Source: Lithodes maja
Taxonomy: Eukaryota; Arthropoda; Malacostraca; Decapoda; Lithodidae
Assembly: GCA_037953745.1 (NCBI GenBank)
Contig: JBAKBP010004423.1
Location: forward strand, 62,001 to 126,000
Direction: 5' to 3'
Length of the DNA: 64,000 bases
Under the pieces are notes generated by a model. It saw only the letters and a list, made by a program, of their open reading frames with translations, ran no database searches and had not been told where the DNA came from. Shown in pieces: positions 1 to 11,600 of this stretch. The position numbers were made by a program, and so were the translations under genes. Within the stretch, counting starts at the first letter, position 1; every line of letters starts with the position of its first letter.

Positions 1-29
1 TAGCAGAGTATTCACTTCCCGGTTATGTA

Positions 30-775
30 ATGTTTGAGAAAAGCCGAATAAATCGAAATGGAGGTGGCGTTTTACTTTATATCAAAGAAAGTCTTAACCC
101 TACCCTCTTGTCAAAACATCAAATTGTGAACGTCGACACATCTTTTGTGCTAATAAAGAATAATAAAGGTACAAAAATAATGCTTGCGTTAATATACAGA
201 CCTCCAGCTCAATCAGTGCAAACTGACCGAGAAATTTACGAACAAATTGCAGATGTTAGTAACTCACAAGATACCGTAATTTTTGGCGACTTTAATTTAC
301 CTGTGACCAAGTGGGGCGATACTCTTACTTCACAATCCGGACATGACTTGCATACGAACTTGCAAGAGAGTTCGCTTTATCAATTTGTTCGAACACCGAC
401 CCGACCCGTGGTAATAACGTTCTTGACATTGTACTTGTAACAAAAGAAGAATTAATAGAGAATTTGAATGTTGGTGATGAATTCAGTAACAGCGACCATC
501 GTAGGATAACTTTCACTTTAAACTTTACTAGTAACGAACCAAATAGTAGCATCGAAAAAGTTCCTAATTTCAAGAAAGCAAACTTTCATAAACTTAGAGC
601 TATGTTTAAAGAATCTGACTGGAGTTTTTTAATTAACAATAACGTGATAAATACATCTTGGAAGTTATTCGAAACCACTTACCTAAAAGCAGTGCAAGAC
701 TGCATACCATCGAAAATACGGCGTCCAGGCCATAATAAGAAGCCCAAATGGTGGAATAAAGATATTTCAAACTGA
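30..775 (+). pseudogene. LINE apurinic endonuclease domain, frameshifted
   Basis: Two pieces in different frames (30-440 and 464-775) together cover the C-terminal part of an exonuclease-endonuclease-phosphatase domain. Visible family motifs are GGGVLLYIKE, ALIYRPP, FGDFNLP and the catalytic SDH (NSDHRRITF) near residue 10 of the second piece. The frame changes near position 405. This enzyme nicks target DNA to prime reverse transcription. The N-terminal part lies outside the window. A TGA ends the second piece at 773, and more stops follow before the next readable stretch. Confidence 0.85.
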
Positions 776-835
776 CTGCTTGCTAAAAAATTTGCTAATG
801 ATAGATTATAATCCTCATGAAATGACGAAGAACGG

Positions 836-2690
836 GTGAAATTTGTAGAGCTACGACGCAAAGCCAAAAATGTAATTCAGCAAAGTAAAAAGACCTTAGA
901 GTTACATATTGCGAATCAAAGTAAAACAAACCCGAAAGAATTATATAGTTATATCAGAAAGAAAAAAGTAGTTACTTCAACTGTTGGACCGTTAGTCGAT
1001 GAAAATGGAGAATACACCAAAGACGAAGTACAAATGATTAATGCCCTCAATACCTTCTTTGCATCAGTTTTTACAACAGAAGACCTCAGTGATATCCCTA
1101 CAGCATCGCCGATTCAGATTGATAATTCAGATGTTCTAAGTAATATCACCGTTACAGAGAGAGAAGTATTGAATTGTTTAGATAAAACTCAAGGTAAATA
1201 AAACGCCTGGACCTGATACAATCTCGCCTAGAGTTCTAAAGGAAGCTAAGGATGAGCTCTCCAAACCACTGACATTACTATTCAATAAATCCTTGCAGTC
1301 TGGAACTATGCCTGATCAGTGGAAGATTGCCAACGTAACACCGATATTCAAAAAAGGCAGCAAATCCCTACCCAGTAACTATCGTCCAATTAGCTTAACC
1401 TCAGTTGTATGTAAAATGCTAGAAACGGTCATAAGAGACAGACTCGTAAATCACTTAGAGGAAAATAACATACTTAAAGATACTCAACACGGCTTTCGTA
1501 AAAAACGTTCCTGTTTAACAAACCTCTTAGACTTCTTCCACGATATCCTCAACCTCTACGATGAGAGTAAAGCTGTAGATATTATATACCTTGATTTTCA
1601 AAAGGCCTTTGACAAAGTTCCCCACAAACGTTTACTGCTAAAACTAAAAGCGCATGGAATACAAAACGGTGTGTTGAAATGGATAGAAAATTGGCTCAGT
1701 GACAGAAAGCAAAGAGTAGTCATAAACGGTAAGGCATCTAAATGGACCAATGTAAGTAGCGGGGTACCCCATGGATCGGTACTAGGACCAATTATCTTTC
1801 TAATTTACATCAACGACATAGATGAGGGTCTCACCTGTACAATCTCAAAATTTGCTGACGATACAAAAATTGCAAATAGCGTACTCTCAAAAGAACAAGT
1901 TGACGATATGCAACACAATCTAGATAAATTGTCACATTGGGCCCAAATTTGGCAAATGAGTTTCAATGCGAATAAATGTAAAGTACTACATAATTATCGG
2001 ATACCAAAATGAGAAAGCAAACTATTCGATGAATGGCACTCACCTTAAGAATGTAAACAGAGAAACCGATCTGGGAGTAACAATATCGAGTAATCTAAAA
2101 CTGAGTCAACAATGTTCAGAAGTTGTTAAGAAGGCAAACAAAATAATTGGCTTTATAGGCAGGTCATTTGAGCATAAATCCAAAGACGTTATCCTAACCC
2201 TTTACAATTCCTTAGTCCACCCTCTTCTGGAATACTGCGTTCAATCCTGGTGCCCTTATTACCAAAAAGACATAAAAAGCTAGAACGAGTTCAACGTAGA
2301 GTTACCAAAATGATACCTAGCCTAAAGAACAAATCATATGAAGAGCATCTTAGAGAATTAAATATATTTCCTTTAACCCAGCGCAAATTAAGAGGTGACT
2401 TAATTCAAGTGTTCAAAATCATCAAATGCATCGACAATATGAACTGTAGTAAGTACTTCACTATCGACCAATCTAATTAAACGCGGGGAAACGGTTGCAA
2501 AATTATTGGTAAATCTTTTAACTCACACGAATCTAAGAATTTCTTCTTCAATCGAATTGTCAACTTGTGGAATGGGCTTCCCCGAGACGTTATAGACTGC
2601 AGCACCGTTGATTCATTTAAACTCCACCTAGACAAATATCTCGCATCAAACCCGCGACTGACTGCGTTTGTAAATGAAAACATTTATTTT
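836..2690 (+). pseudogene. LINE reverse transcriptase and C-terminal tail, frameshifted
   Basis: The linker (836-1201) is in the same frame as the second endonuclease piece. The polymerase follows in another frame (1293-2012): NYRPISLTS, HGFRKKRS, DFQKAFDKVPH, the SSGVPHGSVLGP stretch and the catalytic FADD of the LINE reverse transcriptases. The thumb and tail continue through 1966-2283 and 2250-2480, and after a TAA at 2478 still read as a LINE tail (RIVNLWNGLP..., FKLHLDKYL) to about 2690. At least three frame changes make it non-functional. Confidence 0.88.
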
Positions 2691-2937
2691 ATCCTCCCCT
2701 CAGTTACTAACCCATATGTCCCCTACTAACTTCCTAGTCCTGCCACAGACATTAGTTCCAGGGCAGTAGTTCCCTTTCCAATGTTCCCTTACCCACTCTA
2801 AACCACTGTTTGGACACTTGATCCTCAGTGTTTTGGAGGACAAGCAACCTAGAAGGGTCACTAGATCTGTTGTTGCTTGATTTCCTTTGTACTCCTTTGT
2901 ACTTTGTATAGTCAGAAGCATTTTGCATTTAGAATTT

Positions 2938-3468
2938 TGTTCCAGCAATTGATCAATTCCTGAGTTCACTGGATCAACGATTGAAGGCTTATGAAAAAAA
3001 TCTGTTCACTTTTTGGATTCTTGGATAAACTGGAATCATCGAATTGTGATTAAATTGAAGCAGCTGCAGCGAAATTGGTTTCTGAGTATAAGAATGATCT
3101 GGATCAAACACTTGGAGTTGAGCTAGTGCAGTTTGCAGCCTTCTGTACTCATTTTCTCAAAGATGAAGATGTTGAGAAAGGGAGGGCACATTTCCTTTAC
3201 AAGCTGTTGATGTCCAAGAAAGTTGTAAATACATTTCCAAATGTTGAAATAATGCTGCGGATGTACTTGGTATTCATGGTCACAAATTGCTGTGGAGAAC
3301 GTTCTTTCAGTAAAATGAAATTATCAAAAACAGACTTCGTACTACAATGTGTTATGACAGGCTTAGCCACCTGGCCTTGATGAGCATCGAATATGACATC
3401 CTCAGAGAAACTGACTTCAATGAGATGATCAAAAACTTTGCAAGGGCTAGGTCTCGTAAAGTGCCACT
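2938..3468 (+). pseudogene. hAT transposase C-terminal (dimerisation) domain remnant
   Basis: Readable segments in three frames match the pattern of the ZMYM1-like hAT family: AIDQFLSSLDQRLKAYE and FGFLDKLESSN at the start, NCCGERSFSKMK in the middle (the hAT C-terminal signature) and LSHLALMSIE near the end. The frame changes around 3345-3360 and there is a stop in the first segment near 3050. The DDE catalytic core is not present. Non-functional. Confidence 0.8.
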
Positions 3469-3880
3469 GACAGTTTTGTATTTAAAGGTACAGTATTGGT
3501 ACTGTATAATTTATTTGTTTTATTTGCAGAGACATGAATATTGTAGATATGTATCATAGATATTCAGACTGGTGTTGAAATAGTAGCTATTGCTTACTTT
3601 GCTTATAAATATGACAATGATAATAAATCTTCTCTATTGTATGCATTGCTAGAGCTAATTAACTTTCTCAAAATTCTCAATTTAGCTATGCTTATTACTT
3701 CAAAATGCTCCTAAACAGCCTCAAATTAAAATAAAATCGGGGTTGCGGGCTTACAGCACCCCTCCGGACACCCCAGCTGTTCAGCCTCGCTCGGCACCCC
3801 ACCCTTTGTAAATGTTGCAATGAAGGGAGGCCTCCACACAGAGCCTGCCCAGGGCCTCCACATATCTAAATCCGGCCCTG
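2938..3880 (+). mobile_element. hAT transposon 3' end (ZMYM1-like) with right terminal repeat
   Basis: Transposase C-terminal coding sequence (2938-3468) is followed by about 400 bp of non-coding sequence. It ends at 3880 in ...ctaaatccggccctg, the complement of the common hAT end CAGGGCCGGATTTAG. The next eight bases (gccgctcc) would be the target duplication. The left end is not recognisable, probably because the LINE at 1-2925 interrupts the element. Confidence 0.75.
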
Positions 3881-5811
3881 GCCGCTCCTGCTTGTCAATC
3901 TCACTAAGGAAAGCCCACACCCAGCACCATCTCTAAAAGAAGTTGAGATGTACGGCCTGCCGTCCTCAATATTCTCTAGAGTGGTAAGGAACAAGTGTCC
4001 TGATAAAGGAACTCTGTTGATGTCTGGCATGCCAGCGTGAACATTGTCTCTATTATCAGGCTTCACTTTTCTTCGTAAAAGTGGAGAGACTCCGGCCTGC
4101 CGACCTCTCTGTTTTTACTGAGTCCAAGTGAACACTTGTTCGAAAGTGTCCTTGTCGAGGAACTTTGTCGTCGTTCGGCATGCCGATGTGACATTGGCTC
4201 CATAGCAAGGTTACATTTTTCTCTAGTGAAGAGCTAAGAGACTCCGGCCTGCCGACCTCTCCATTCTTTACTATTGGAAGTGGACACTACCACTCTGCAC
4301 AGGTAGTCTCAAGCCTCTGAGACCGCTGTGTTAGAGACAGGGCTTGGCGAGATACCCTTACGGGCACTCTGCAGATACAAGTCCTTGGTGCACTGAGTCT
4401 GTGGCATCCCACACGACCGTGTAACTCAAAGGTTTAAACACCGCCACGGGTCCTCCGAACCTCTCATAAAGATCAGGATCAGGACAGACAGTAAGGACAC
4501 TTGAACTAAACTTACTGCGTTCGTCCGATATCGACCACATAAGACTCGATATTTAAGATCCTAGCCCGAGAGTACCTTAACAGGACTTCATCAACGGTTG
4601 ATATTCTCATCATCTAGTAGTTACTCCTACCCCTGAGATACTCGCGTTAGTTCGGTATAGTGCCAAACTGTAATCCGCCTCCGCCCGACGGTTACTATAT
4701 GTTACGGAGCCATACTTAAGATCTCCAGCCCAATCAACCCATCTGTAACTACTCCACACAGCCGGCCCACCTAGACAGCCCACGGGGAAGCAGAAGACGA
4801 GAGCCAACCACCTCCTTAAGCACTACCAGGAGGGATTACCAGAGAAGTTATCACACCGAAGATATCAAGAGAAGAAGAGAAAGTGACCAGAAGTAGAAAA
4901 GTGCCGAGTGAGCGAGAAATAAATAGAGTCCCTCAAAAGTACCCTAAAAGTGAATAAATTCCTCTAAGTCCAAATACTCGGAGTAGAGCGAAAATAATAA
5001 GTTTCCCGAGTAGCGTAGCGAATAGCATGAACATCTAACCCTATAAAAGTGAAAATCCGAATTAGCGACACTTAGCTGATTTTGAAGAGTTCAGCGACTC
5101 TAACTAAAAACCCAAGTTTTTCTCCAGAAATAAACAGTCTTTCCAAAAGTGCCTTTAACAGTTTAAATCCTCTACAAGCACTAATAATCGGGTTACGAAG
5201 CTACGAATGATATGTACCTACCTGCGAGTGATCCCGAAGAACAATTAGCCATCAAACAGTGATTCGATTCCGAATTATTTCATTTTAACCTATTTTTGAG
5301 AGGTCAGCGACTCTACCAAAATCCGCAAGATTATTTGAAAATATTTCAGAGTCCCTCATCGACTCTACGTTTTCTATGCGATACGGCTACCTACCTACTA
5401 GGGGCAGTTGACCTTGAACTTGACCCGCAATGACATTCCTGAGGAAAGTGATAGTGTACACCACCACTACTTAGAAATACTTCTCTCTCAATAATCCCCC
5501 AGTGTTAAAGCTTTCTCGATTAAAAGTGCAGTTGGACAGAATACCTGCTCCTCATCTAGCTCCGCGACTGTGCTAGGAATTAGTGATAAGTTTAAGTACT
5601 GTTCACTGGTAGTGATTCGTGTTCCATGTGTCCAGATTGTTTCCCATATATAGTGAAGGAGAAATAAAGCTGTATTATTAAACCATAGTTTGCAATATAC
5701 TTATCCTCTGCTTTCTTTTATTTATATGTACGTATATGAACTTGGAAGTCCCAGTGGAGTAGAACTCACCTGTATCCATTGTTAATCCTGCATAAAATCA
5801 GGGCATAACAT
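3881..5811. other. Non-coding stretch, possible old LTR or 3' UTR
   Basis: About 1.9 kb without a supportable gene. 3941-4290 holds short imperfect direct repeats (listed separately). An aataaa at 5663-5668 followed by T-rich sequence looks like a polyadenylation region, which would suit an LTR or a retrogene 3' end. I find no matching second LTR in the window and no clear terminal TG/CA pair, so the identity stays open. Confidence 0.4.
3941..4290. repeat. Imperfect direct repeats, period about 140-152 bp
   Basis: The block containing cggcctgccg recurs at 3953, 4093 and 4245. The second and third copies share agactccggcctgccgacct at a spacing of 152 bp. The segments between them also align loosely (aacaagtgtcc.../gaaagtgtccttg..., tctggcatgcc.../ttcggcatgcc...). 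The third copy is partial. Confidence 0.7.
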
Positions 5812-5812
5812 A

Positions 5813-5850
<38 letters not shown>

Positions 5851-5861
5851 TATATATATAG
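5812..5861. repeat. (TA)n microsatellite
   Basis: Near-pure TA dinucleotide run of about 50 bp, interrupted by one aa. It is followed by ggataaggataaggaagg, after which a different block begins. Confidence 0.9.
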
Positions 5862-6716
5862 GATAAGGATAAGGAAGGAAAAGACGCCTGGAAACATCTA
5901 GAAGTATATTTTTCGAATTTTCGGCACCTCACGGAGCCATCTCCAGGAGCAATACAAAACCTAAGATAGAGTATGCACTCTAGAATCATACAAAAGAACG
6001 GGTTCTAAAAAATGTAATATTTATATATAAAGACAACGAACATTTTACGTGTATAGTGAATAGTGCAACTAATCAATGAATATGTATAACAATTGAGTTT
6101 ACACATTAAGAACTTATCTATGCAAATAAGGTAAATATAAATTAAACAATAATACGCTAAGATTGAACACTAACCAATCAGAGAAGGCAAATTTACTTAA
6201 GAGAGATTCCCGGTTAAATCTAAAACAAAAAACAAGTCCTTTACTCAGAACATTGTCCAAGAAACAAAAGGGTTTCAGCAATACGATTCTACATGAAACC
6301 ACATTAAATGTTACCAAATTAACGTTAAACAAACTACTATAAATACTAATAGAAATGTCTCCACAATATTATCAACAACCAACTCACACTTCGGACCAAA
6401 ATCAATTTGACTCATTTATTTATACTACCTATGCTGAAAATGAATAATCAATCAAAACAAAACTAACCCAAACTCGGGGGATACTAACGAAAGGGATCAA
6501 CAAGGACAAGTGACCAATGTAAACTGATTAGTTTGGCAAGAAGTGCCCAAAGGTGAAATGCAATAATATAAAACAAAAGGGGGAAGAAAAAAAACAAAAA
6601 CCAAAAAAACAAACATACAAAACACCAAATATATAGATCTGTGAAGCAGTGACGTTAGCAATTATTGGCAAGATTGATTTCGGGATTTTGAGTCTTAATT
6701 AATAATTTTTCGCCTA
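5862..6716. other. Non-coding AT-rich stretch downstream of the Penelope remnant
   Basis: No supportable gene. On the minus strand it lies directly 3' of the GIY-YIG remnant, so part of it may be that element's 3' end, but I cannot mark a boundary. It contains A-rich runs near 6585-6620. Confidence 0.4.
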
Positions 6717-7003
6717 CAAGTGCATCATTGGGATAATTCTAAACCTAGCAACTATTTCGAAATCTATATCTGTGAAAGGGTGATCTGTTTGGTGAGAATG
6801 ATTTCGCACAGCCGAGAATGGCATACTTTGTAAACACTTGCCAGTCCGATAGCTTTTTCCAATATGTTCGTATACTCTGATTTTCTATGAACGAATAGAG
6901 CATCCAATGTACCTCGCCTGACAGCTAGGACAAGTAAATGTGTACACAATATTCGAACATAGAGGATTCGGCACAGTTAAAAAATGATCCAATTCTAAAT
7001 TAA
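6717..7003 (-). pseudogene. Penelope-like element GIY-YIG endonuclease remnant
   Basis: On the minus strand one frame reads VYTFTCPSC, then ARYIGCSIRS, a TAG stop at about 6887, and in the same frame EHIGKSYRTG, PFSAVRNHSH and HPFTDIDFEIV. This is the order of motifs in the C-terminal GIY-YIG nuclease of Penelope-like elements: VYK.TC..C, the Y-I-G core, R..EH.G.S.RTG and F...R.H....H.F...DF. The frame ends at about 6714. The upstream reverse transcriptase (higher coordinates) is not recognisable. One internal stop and the missing RT mean it is dead. Confidence 0.8.
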
Positions 7004-7693
7004 TTAGTATATTATATATATAAATGTGTGCAAACATAGACGAAAATACACACACGCATACTTGCAATCCATCATTAATTTCAAATATATCTCCTCTCAT
7101 AATACCATGCACCATGGCAGCAACAATAACCCTTCAGCACCGTCCATCAATTGTGACAGGCAGACATGAGTGACAGGACAGTAATTTGACAATAGTAGTA
7201 AAGTCACGTATAAGGTTGGTTTAGACCGCTATTTGAAATGTATTATGATTGGCTTGGTCTAGATGGTAGGTAAGGTTAACCCCTTCAGCACAATTACGTC
7301 GTTTTACCATTTATTATGGCTAATATTAGACGATTTATACAGTATAAAATGGACCTATGCTTTTCAGAGGGTTTATTGAGATCGTGTTTACACCTTTGAG
7401 TCCTAGAGCTTGATTATAAGCGCAAGAGAATCGTCTAATGGTAGTCAGAATATGATGAAAAGTACGTCATGGTGTTGAAGTAAGTAATGATAGGTTTGTA
7501 AATGTTATGATCAATTTGGATAGAAAATGTCAATGCTGTAAAGTACCCTAGATTATGGTATATTTAGCTGTTAGATTATGCTAAAGCTAATTAAAAATGG
7601 TAAGATGATAGGCTAAATAACGTTAATTAATTATAAAGCATTAGGTAATGTCAAATTAGAATAAATGGCAGTGCATTATTCTTTTTAGGATAT
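7004..7693. other. Unassigned AT-rich sequence
   Basis: No supportable gene. Two similar short stretches (cccttcagcac at about 7129 and ccccttcagcac at about 7281) may be remains of small MITEs, but I cannot pair their ends. Confidence 0.4.
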
Positions 7694-8221
7694 ACAGTAC
7701 CATAGATAACAGGAGAACTGGATTTGACACGGGCCAGCGAAGTCGACCTGCAGCTGCAGTAACGGACCCAACCCTGTTTAGTTGAAGTGGTGCTCTCTGT
7801 TTAGATTTTGTGAAGTATTATCATTTTGTAATTATTAAAAAATGCAAAATGCTTTTAAAGTGTCCATTTTGTAGGCGTTTTTAGTGCTAGCTGAGACGAA
7901 TGTCCATACCAAGCTGTTGTGGTGAGCTATGTAGGGCAGGTTTCTCGATTCCCAATACCACCACAGCTATAATATAGCTGTTGAAGTACATACAGTAAGG
8001 TAAACAATGTCTAAAATATTAGAGTATTATTAGACAATAAGGATTTGTCACTGGAATAACGAAAAACGTAAACAAATACGAAATAACTGAGCCACCAGAA
8101 ACATTTCGCTTCCCGCACCCTGCACACCTCATTGTTTATGTTTAAAAGCTTACACTCCCAGAGTGTGGCCGACTCTGCTGAACTGCGTATTATTTCCAGT
8201 GATATATAGTGTTTTAGTGCT

Positions 8222-8706
8222 TTAACACTTGTCTAGCGGGACCGGACTTAAGTCGGTCTAGAGAACCATGGACTATGTGGCGGGGACCGACTTCAGGCGG
8301 TGTGCAATTCTGAGCAATATTTGGCTCTGAGAGAGAGACGAGCGGTGGGAGGAGCGTAGGTCGGCTCTGACCATTCAGCACGGCTCCCGCGCAAGCACTG
8401 GGCCCAGCTCCACAGACACCCACACTCACTGCCTCGCTACATAGGGAATTATGTAAGGAAATTACCGTATTTTAGGGATTTTTCCTTCGTCTTGCACGAT
8501 CGTTGCAAGAGAACGCGTGGTCGTAGAAGGATGGTTCTGCTGTCATTGGAAAGCTCAATTATCGCCCTTTCAGGAATACATAATTGTATTACGCTCTGGC
8601 TCTTGTTTATGCATGAAAAAGAGCACGGAAACAAGGTCGTTTAGGGTAAAACCACCCGCTTGGCGGGTAGTAGAAGTTACTGACGGGCCCGCTCGTAAGG
8701 CGTTAA
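8222..8706. mobile_element. TTAA-flanked MITE (family 1, copy A)
   Basis: The ends are TTAA at 8222-8225 and 8703-8706. The left end TTAACACTTGTCTAGCGGG and the inverted right end TTAACGCCTTACGAGCGGG are similar, which with the TTAA target fits a piggyBac-type MITE. The interior from about 8430 is closely related to 14230-14509, and in inverted form to 13560-13815. No transposase. Confidence 0.7.
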
Positions 8707-9501
8707 TGTTCCTCTGATTTAACACAACAATGGCAAAATGTACAAGTGATGAGAATGTGACTAACTGGTAGCCTGTAACTACACCATCTGGCCTTCAATC
8801 AACGGAAAAAGGAAGCGTTTCGTCTTTTTATAAGGGCTAGGCTAAAACAAATTACATTCCTCGATGGATTCCAAGTGTTTCTAGTAGCCTAACTCCAGTC
8901 ATGGCAGCGATGCTGTCGATCCCACATACTATCCTAATAGTGGTGAATGGCATAATGATGACAGTGAAGGCACCAATGATGTTAAAGGCGATAAATGGAA
9001 GTGATGTGGAAGCAGTTAGCAGAAACAGTAGTGACACCAGAGACAGTTTAATTTGACACCAAGGATAATTCTGGATCTTGTAAAATAACTTAGCCTACTT
9101 ACGAATATTTGACTTATCTTTATAATAAGCTTTCTATGAAAATCTATGGAGTATGGTATTTTATTAAATATCTAGGTTAGGCTATGTAAAAATGTAACAC
9201 CTAAGACAATTCCTTGATAGGCTAGGCTACCCATAACGGTAATATTAGTAGTAACACTCCACACCTATTAAACGAAGCACTTGCAAAATACAGAAAGAGT
9301 AACCCATCCTATTTAAAGTATGGTTTATTTGTAGGTGCATTTCAAGGTTTTAATCGTGTTTTAAGGTAATTACTGTACAGTATAGGGAAAAGGCTCGCAC
9401 CCTTATATTTCATGTTTTTTTTTCCCTCCAGATTTTGAGAAATGAGTGTTTTCATGGTTTTAGTTACCTATATTTCCAATGTGGGATACAGGATGGGTTG
9501 A

Positions 9502-9516
9502 GGGGGGGGGGGGGGG
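9502..9516. repeat. Poly-G run
   Basis: Fifteen consecutive G, followed by ctaagcccccc, which could pair with it. Prone to slippage and assembly error. Confidence 0.9.
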
Positions 9517-9756
9517 CTAAGCCCCCCATGACTTATTGAAATCATCATCTGTGACTCTGTGTTACCAGGCTACCAGCAGGGGGTAAATATCGATTATACT
9601 CCATACTGAAGAAGTTTGTAAACAGTGAGGATGTCCGAAGGAGCTCTGAGAGTGATATGACTTTTGTCCACTAATATCGGGTTATATAAATATGATCAAA
9701 ATTATTCTTCCACAGTGGATTATACATGAGTACAGTATAAGGATTCCATAGACCTG

Positions 9757-10402
9757 CATTGTCCCTAATAAATTATTTACAATAAGGCGGCGAGCCTTTT
9801 CTAAATAATTATAGTTTTTAACAATATTTACTAGGGTATTTTTAAGCAATATTTGAAAAAATATATCCCAGACGTCCGAGTGACCCGACGACGCTACCCC
9901 GCGAGCTTTGTACTGTATTAGTAGGCTACGCAGTTTCGTTCATTTCCTTTGAGAATCCTTTTTGGTCAATATTAACCCATTACCTACAGGAGACGTTCCC
10001 GAACGCCATGGCAATTTACAGCAATTTACAGACTTTTAAAGCCTCTTAACCTTTTCCCTGCGGGAGACGTTCCCAAACGCCATGGCAATTTACCTCAATT
10101 TACAGGCTTTAAAAGCCTCAGAGCCATTGTCCCTAATCAATTATTTATAATAAGGCGACGAGCCTTTTCTAAATAATTATCGTTTTTAACAATATTTACT
10201 AGGCTATTTTTAAGCAATATTTGAAAAATATATCCCAGACGTCCGAGTGACCCGACGACGCTACCCCGCGAGCTTTGTACTGTATTAGTAGGCTACGCGG
10301 TTTCGTTAATTTCTTTTGAGAATCCTTTTTGGTCAATATTAACCCATTGCCTGCAGGAGACGTTCCCGAACGCCATGACAATTTACAGCAATTTACAGAC
10401 TG
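9757..10402. repeat. Direct tandem duplication, period 368 bp
   Basis: The unit beginning cattgtccctaat starts at 9757 and again at 10125. Both copies share long stretches (the block ending in cgagccttttctaaataatt, the gacgtccgagtgacccgacg block, the gctaccccgcgag block). A sub-motif beginning ttaacc and running into ggagacgttccc.aacgccat occurs at about 9977, 10049, 10341 and 10849. The second unit ends at 10402, where a TTAA MITE is inserted. Confidence 0.85.
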
Positions 10403-10833
10403 TTAACCCTTGTCTAGTGGGGGGTTTTGGGCTTATTTGGACATATTAAGGCCCTCCTGAATGATAAATCAAGTATCTGCATGAAAAAAAAAAATATTTA
10501 GCAAAAAACTAGGTGCTAAAAGCTTCAAAATGAGACCAGAACGAGCTACGTAGCACACATGGTTCTCATACAGTGATACCAGTAACATGGGAGTTTAGCG
10601 TATACTGGCATATTTTTCCCGGCTATGCTCACTACTGGCTACACTGCCGGCCTCTCGAGAACACAGGGAACATGAGTTAATGGGCGGCGGTAAGCCCTGG
10701 GAGTCGGCTGTCTGGCCCGCTGCGCTCCCGGCCATTTGCACTCGATTTTAACCCTTTAAAAGCCTTAATAATGCTCCTAACTTGCTGCAAATTGGAGCCG
10801 GACTTAAGTCCGGCCCCGATCTTTAACGGTTAA
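10403..10833. mobile_element. TTAA-flanked MITE (family 1, copy B)
   Basis: The element runs from TTAA at 10403 (ttaacccttgtctagtgggg) to TTAA at 10830-10833. The flanks ...acagactg and ...agcctctt reunite to match the uninterrupted neighbour copy at about 10027-10045 (acagacttttaaagcctctt), which serves as an empty site. The right part contains the 18-bp perfect palindrome gccggacttaagtccggc at 10797-10814; copy A has a related imperfect one near 8241. No coding capacity. Confidence 0.7.
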
Positions 10834-10917
10834 AGCCTCTTAACCCTCTCCCTGCAGGAGACGTTCCCGAACGCCATGGCAATTTACCTCAATTTACAGG
10901 CTTTAAAAGCCTCTTTA

Positions 10918-11600
10918 GAGCAGGAGATCGACAGGGCACACGTCCATCTCCCAGCCAAGCGGCCGTGGAGACTGAAGGCTCTGAGTCAGAGTCTCGCGGG
11001 ATATACAGTGCTGCCAAAGGCAAATTTAGCGAGACATTAGCGAGAATTGCTCATTTTAGCGAATGTCTATGTTAGCGCTGCAGGTGAACCCCGCCAGCTA
11101 CGAAGCTCGTTTTGGTGTCATTTTGAAACTATTTTCTTCTAGTTTTCGGCTGAATACATTACATTTCATTCAGACACTTTCCTAATCAATCAGGAGTGCC
11201 TGAATGAGCCCTAATATGGCGGAAATAGGCGGAAAATGCCTGTACCGGTGTTAAAGCCCGTAGAATTGAGTGCGAGGGAGCGGGAGCACGACAGGCCACA
11301 TTCCTTCCTCCAGCCAGCCGGCCGCGGCACTGAGGAATCTGAGTCATGCTCTCGCGAGATATACAGCGCTGCCAAAGGCAAATGTAGTGCGACATTAGCG
11401 ATAATTGCTCATTTTGGCAAATGCCTATGGTAGCGCTGCGGGTGAAGCCCGCGAGCTACGAAGCTCGTTTTGGTGTCATTTTGAAGCTATTTTCTTCTAG
11501 TTTTTGGCTGAATACTGGCACATTTAATTTCATTCAGACACTCGCATAATCATTCAGGAGTGCCTGAATGAGCGGAAATATGGCCGCAGCCAAAGTGTTA
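10918..11600. repeat. Direct duplication, period about 357 bp
   Basis: 10918-11230 and 11277-11595 align along their length: both contain gatatacag.gctgccaaagg, then attgctcatttt, agctacgaagctcgttttgg and aggagtgcctgaatgag. Divergence is clearly higher than in the 368-bp duplication, so this event is older. The right end (gccaaagtgttaagg at about 11588) resembles a TTAA MITE end. Confidence 0.75.

Larger units (their letters stand above)
1..2925 (+). mobile_element. CR1/jockey-type non-LTR retrotransposon (LINE), decayed
   Basis: The block reads on the plus strand in the usual LINE order: AP-type endonuclease, linker, reverse transcriptase, C-terminal tail. It is cut by the window start, so the 5' end is not seen. 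The coding sequence is broken by at least three frameshifts (near 405, 1200 and 1985) and several stops (for example 773 and 2478). The 3' side after about 2690 is non-coding; a short repeated motif near 2883-2910 (tcctttgtactcc...) may be the tail. hAT coding sequence resumes at about 2938, so the LINE probably lies inside the hAT copy. Clade assignment rests on the FADDTK motif and the tail style, read by eye. Confidence 0.85.

Noticed and set aside
2700..2969. Minus-strand frame of 89 codons
   Set aside because: Overlaps the LINE 3' non-coding part and the start of the hAT remnant; no protein pattern.
5880..5960. Possible hammerhead ribozyme near the Penelope remnant
   Set aside because: Some core-like pieces are present on the minus strand (gatggctccgtgagg, cgaaaa), but the conserved CUGAUGA core is not.
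8214..8717. Reading frames of 61-71 codons on both strands
   Set aside because: They lie within a TTAA MITE and have no recognisable protein pattern.
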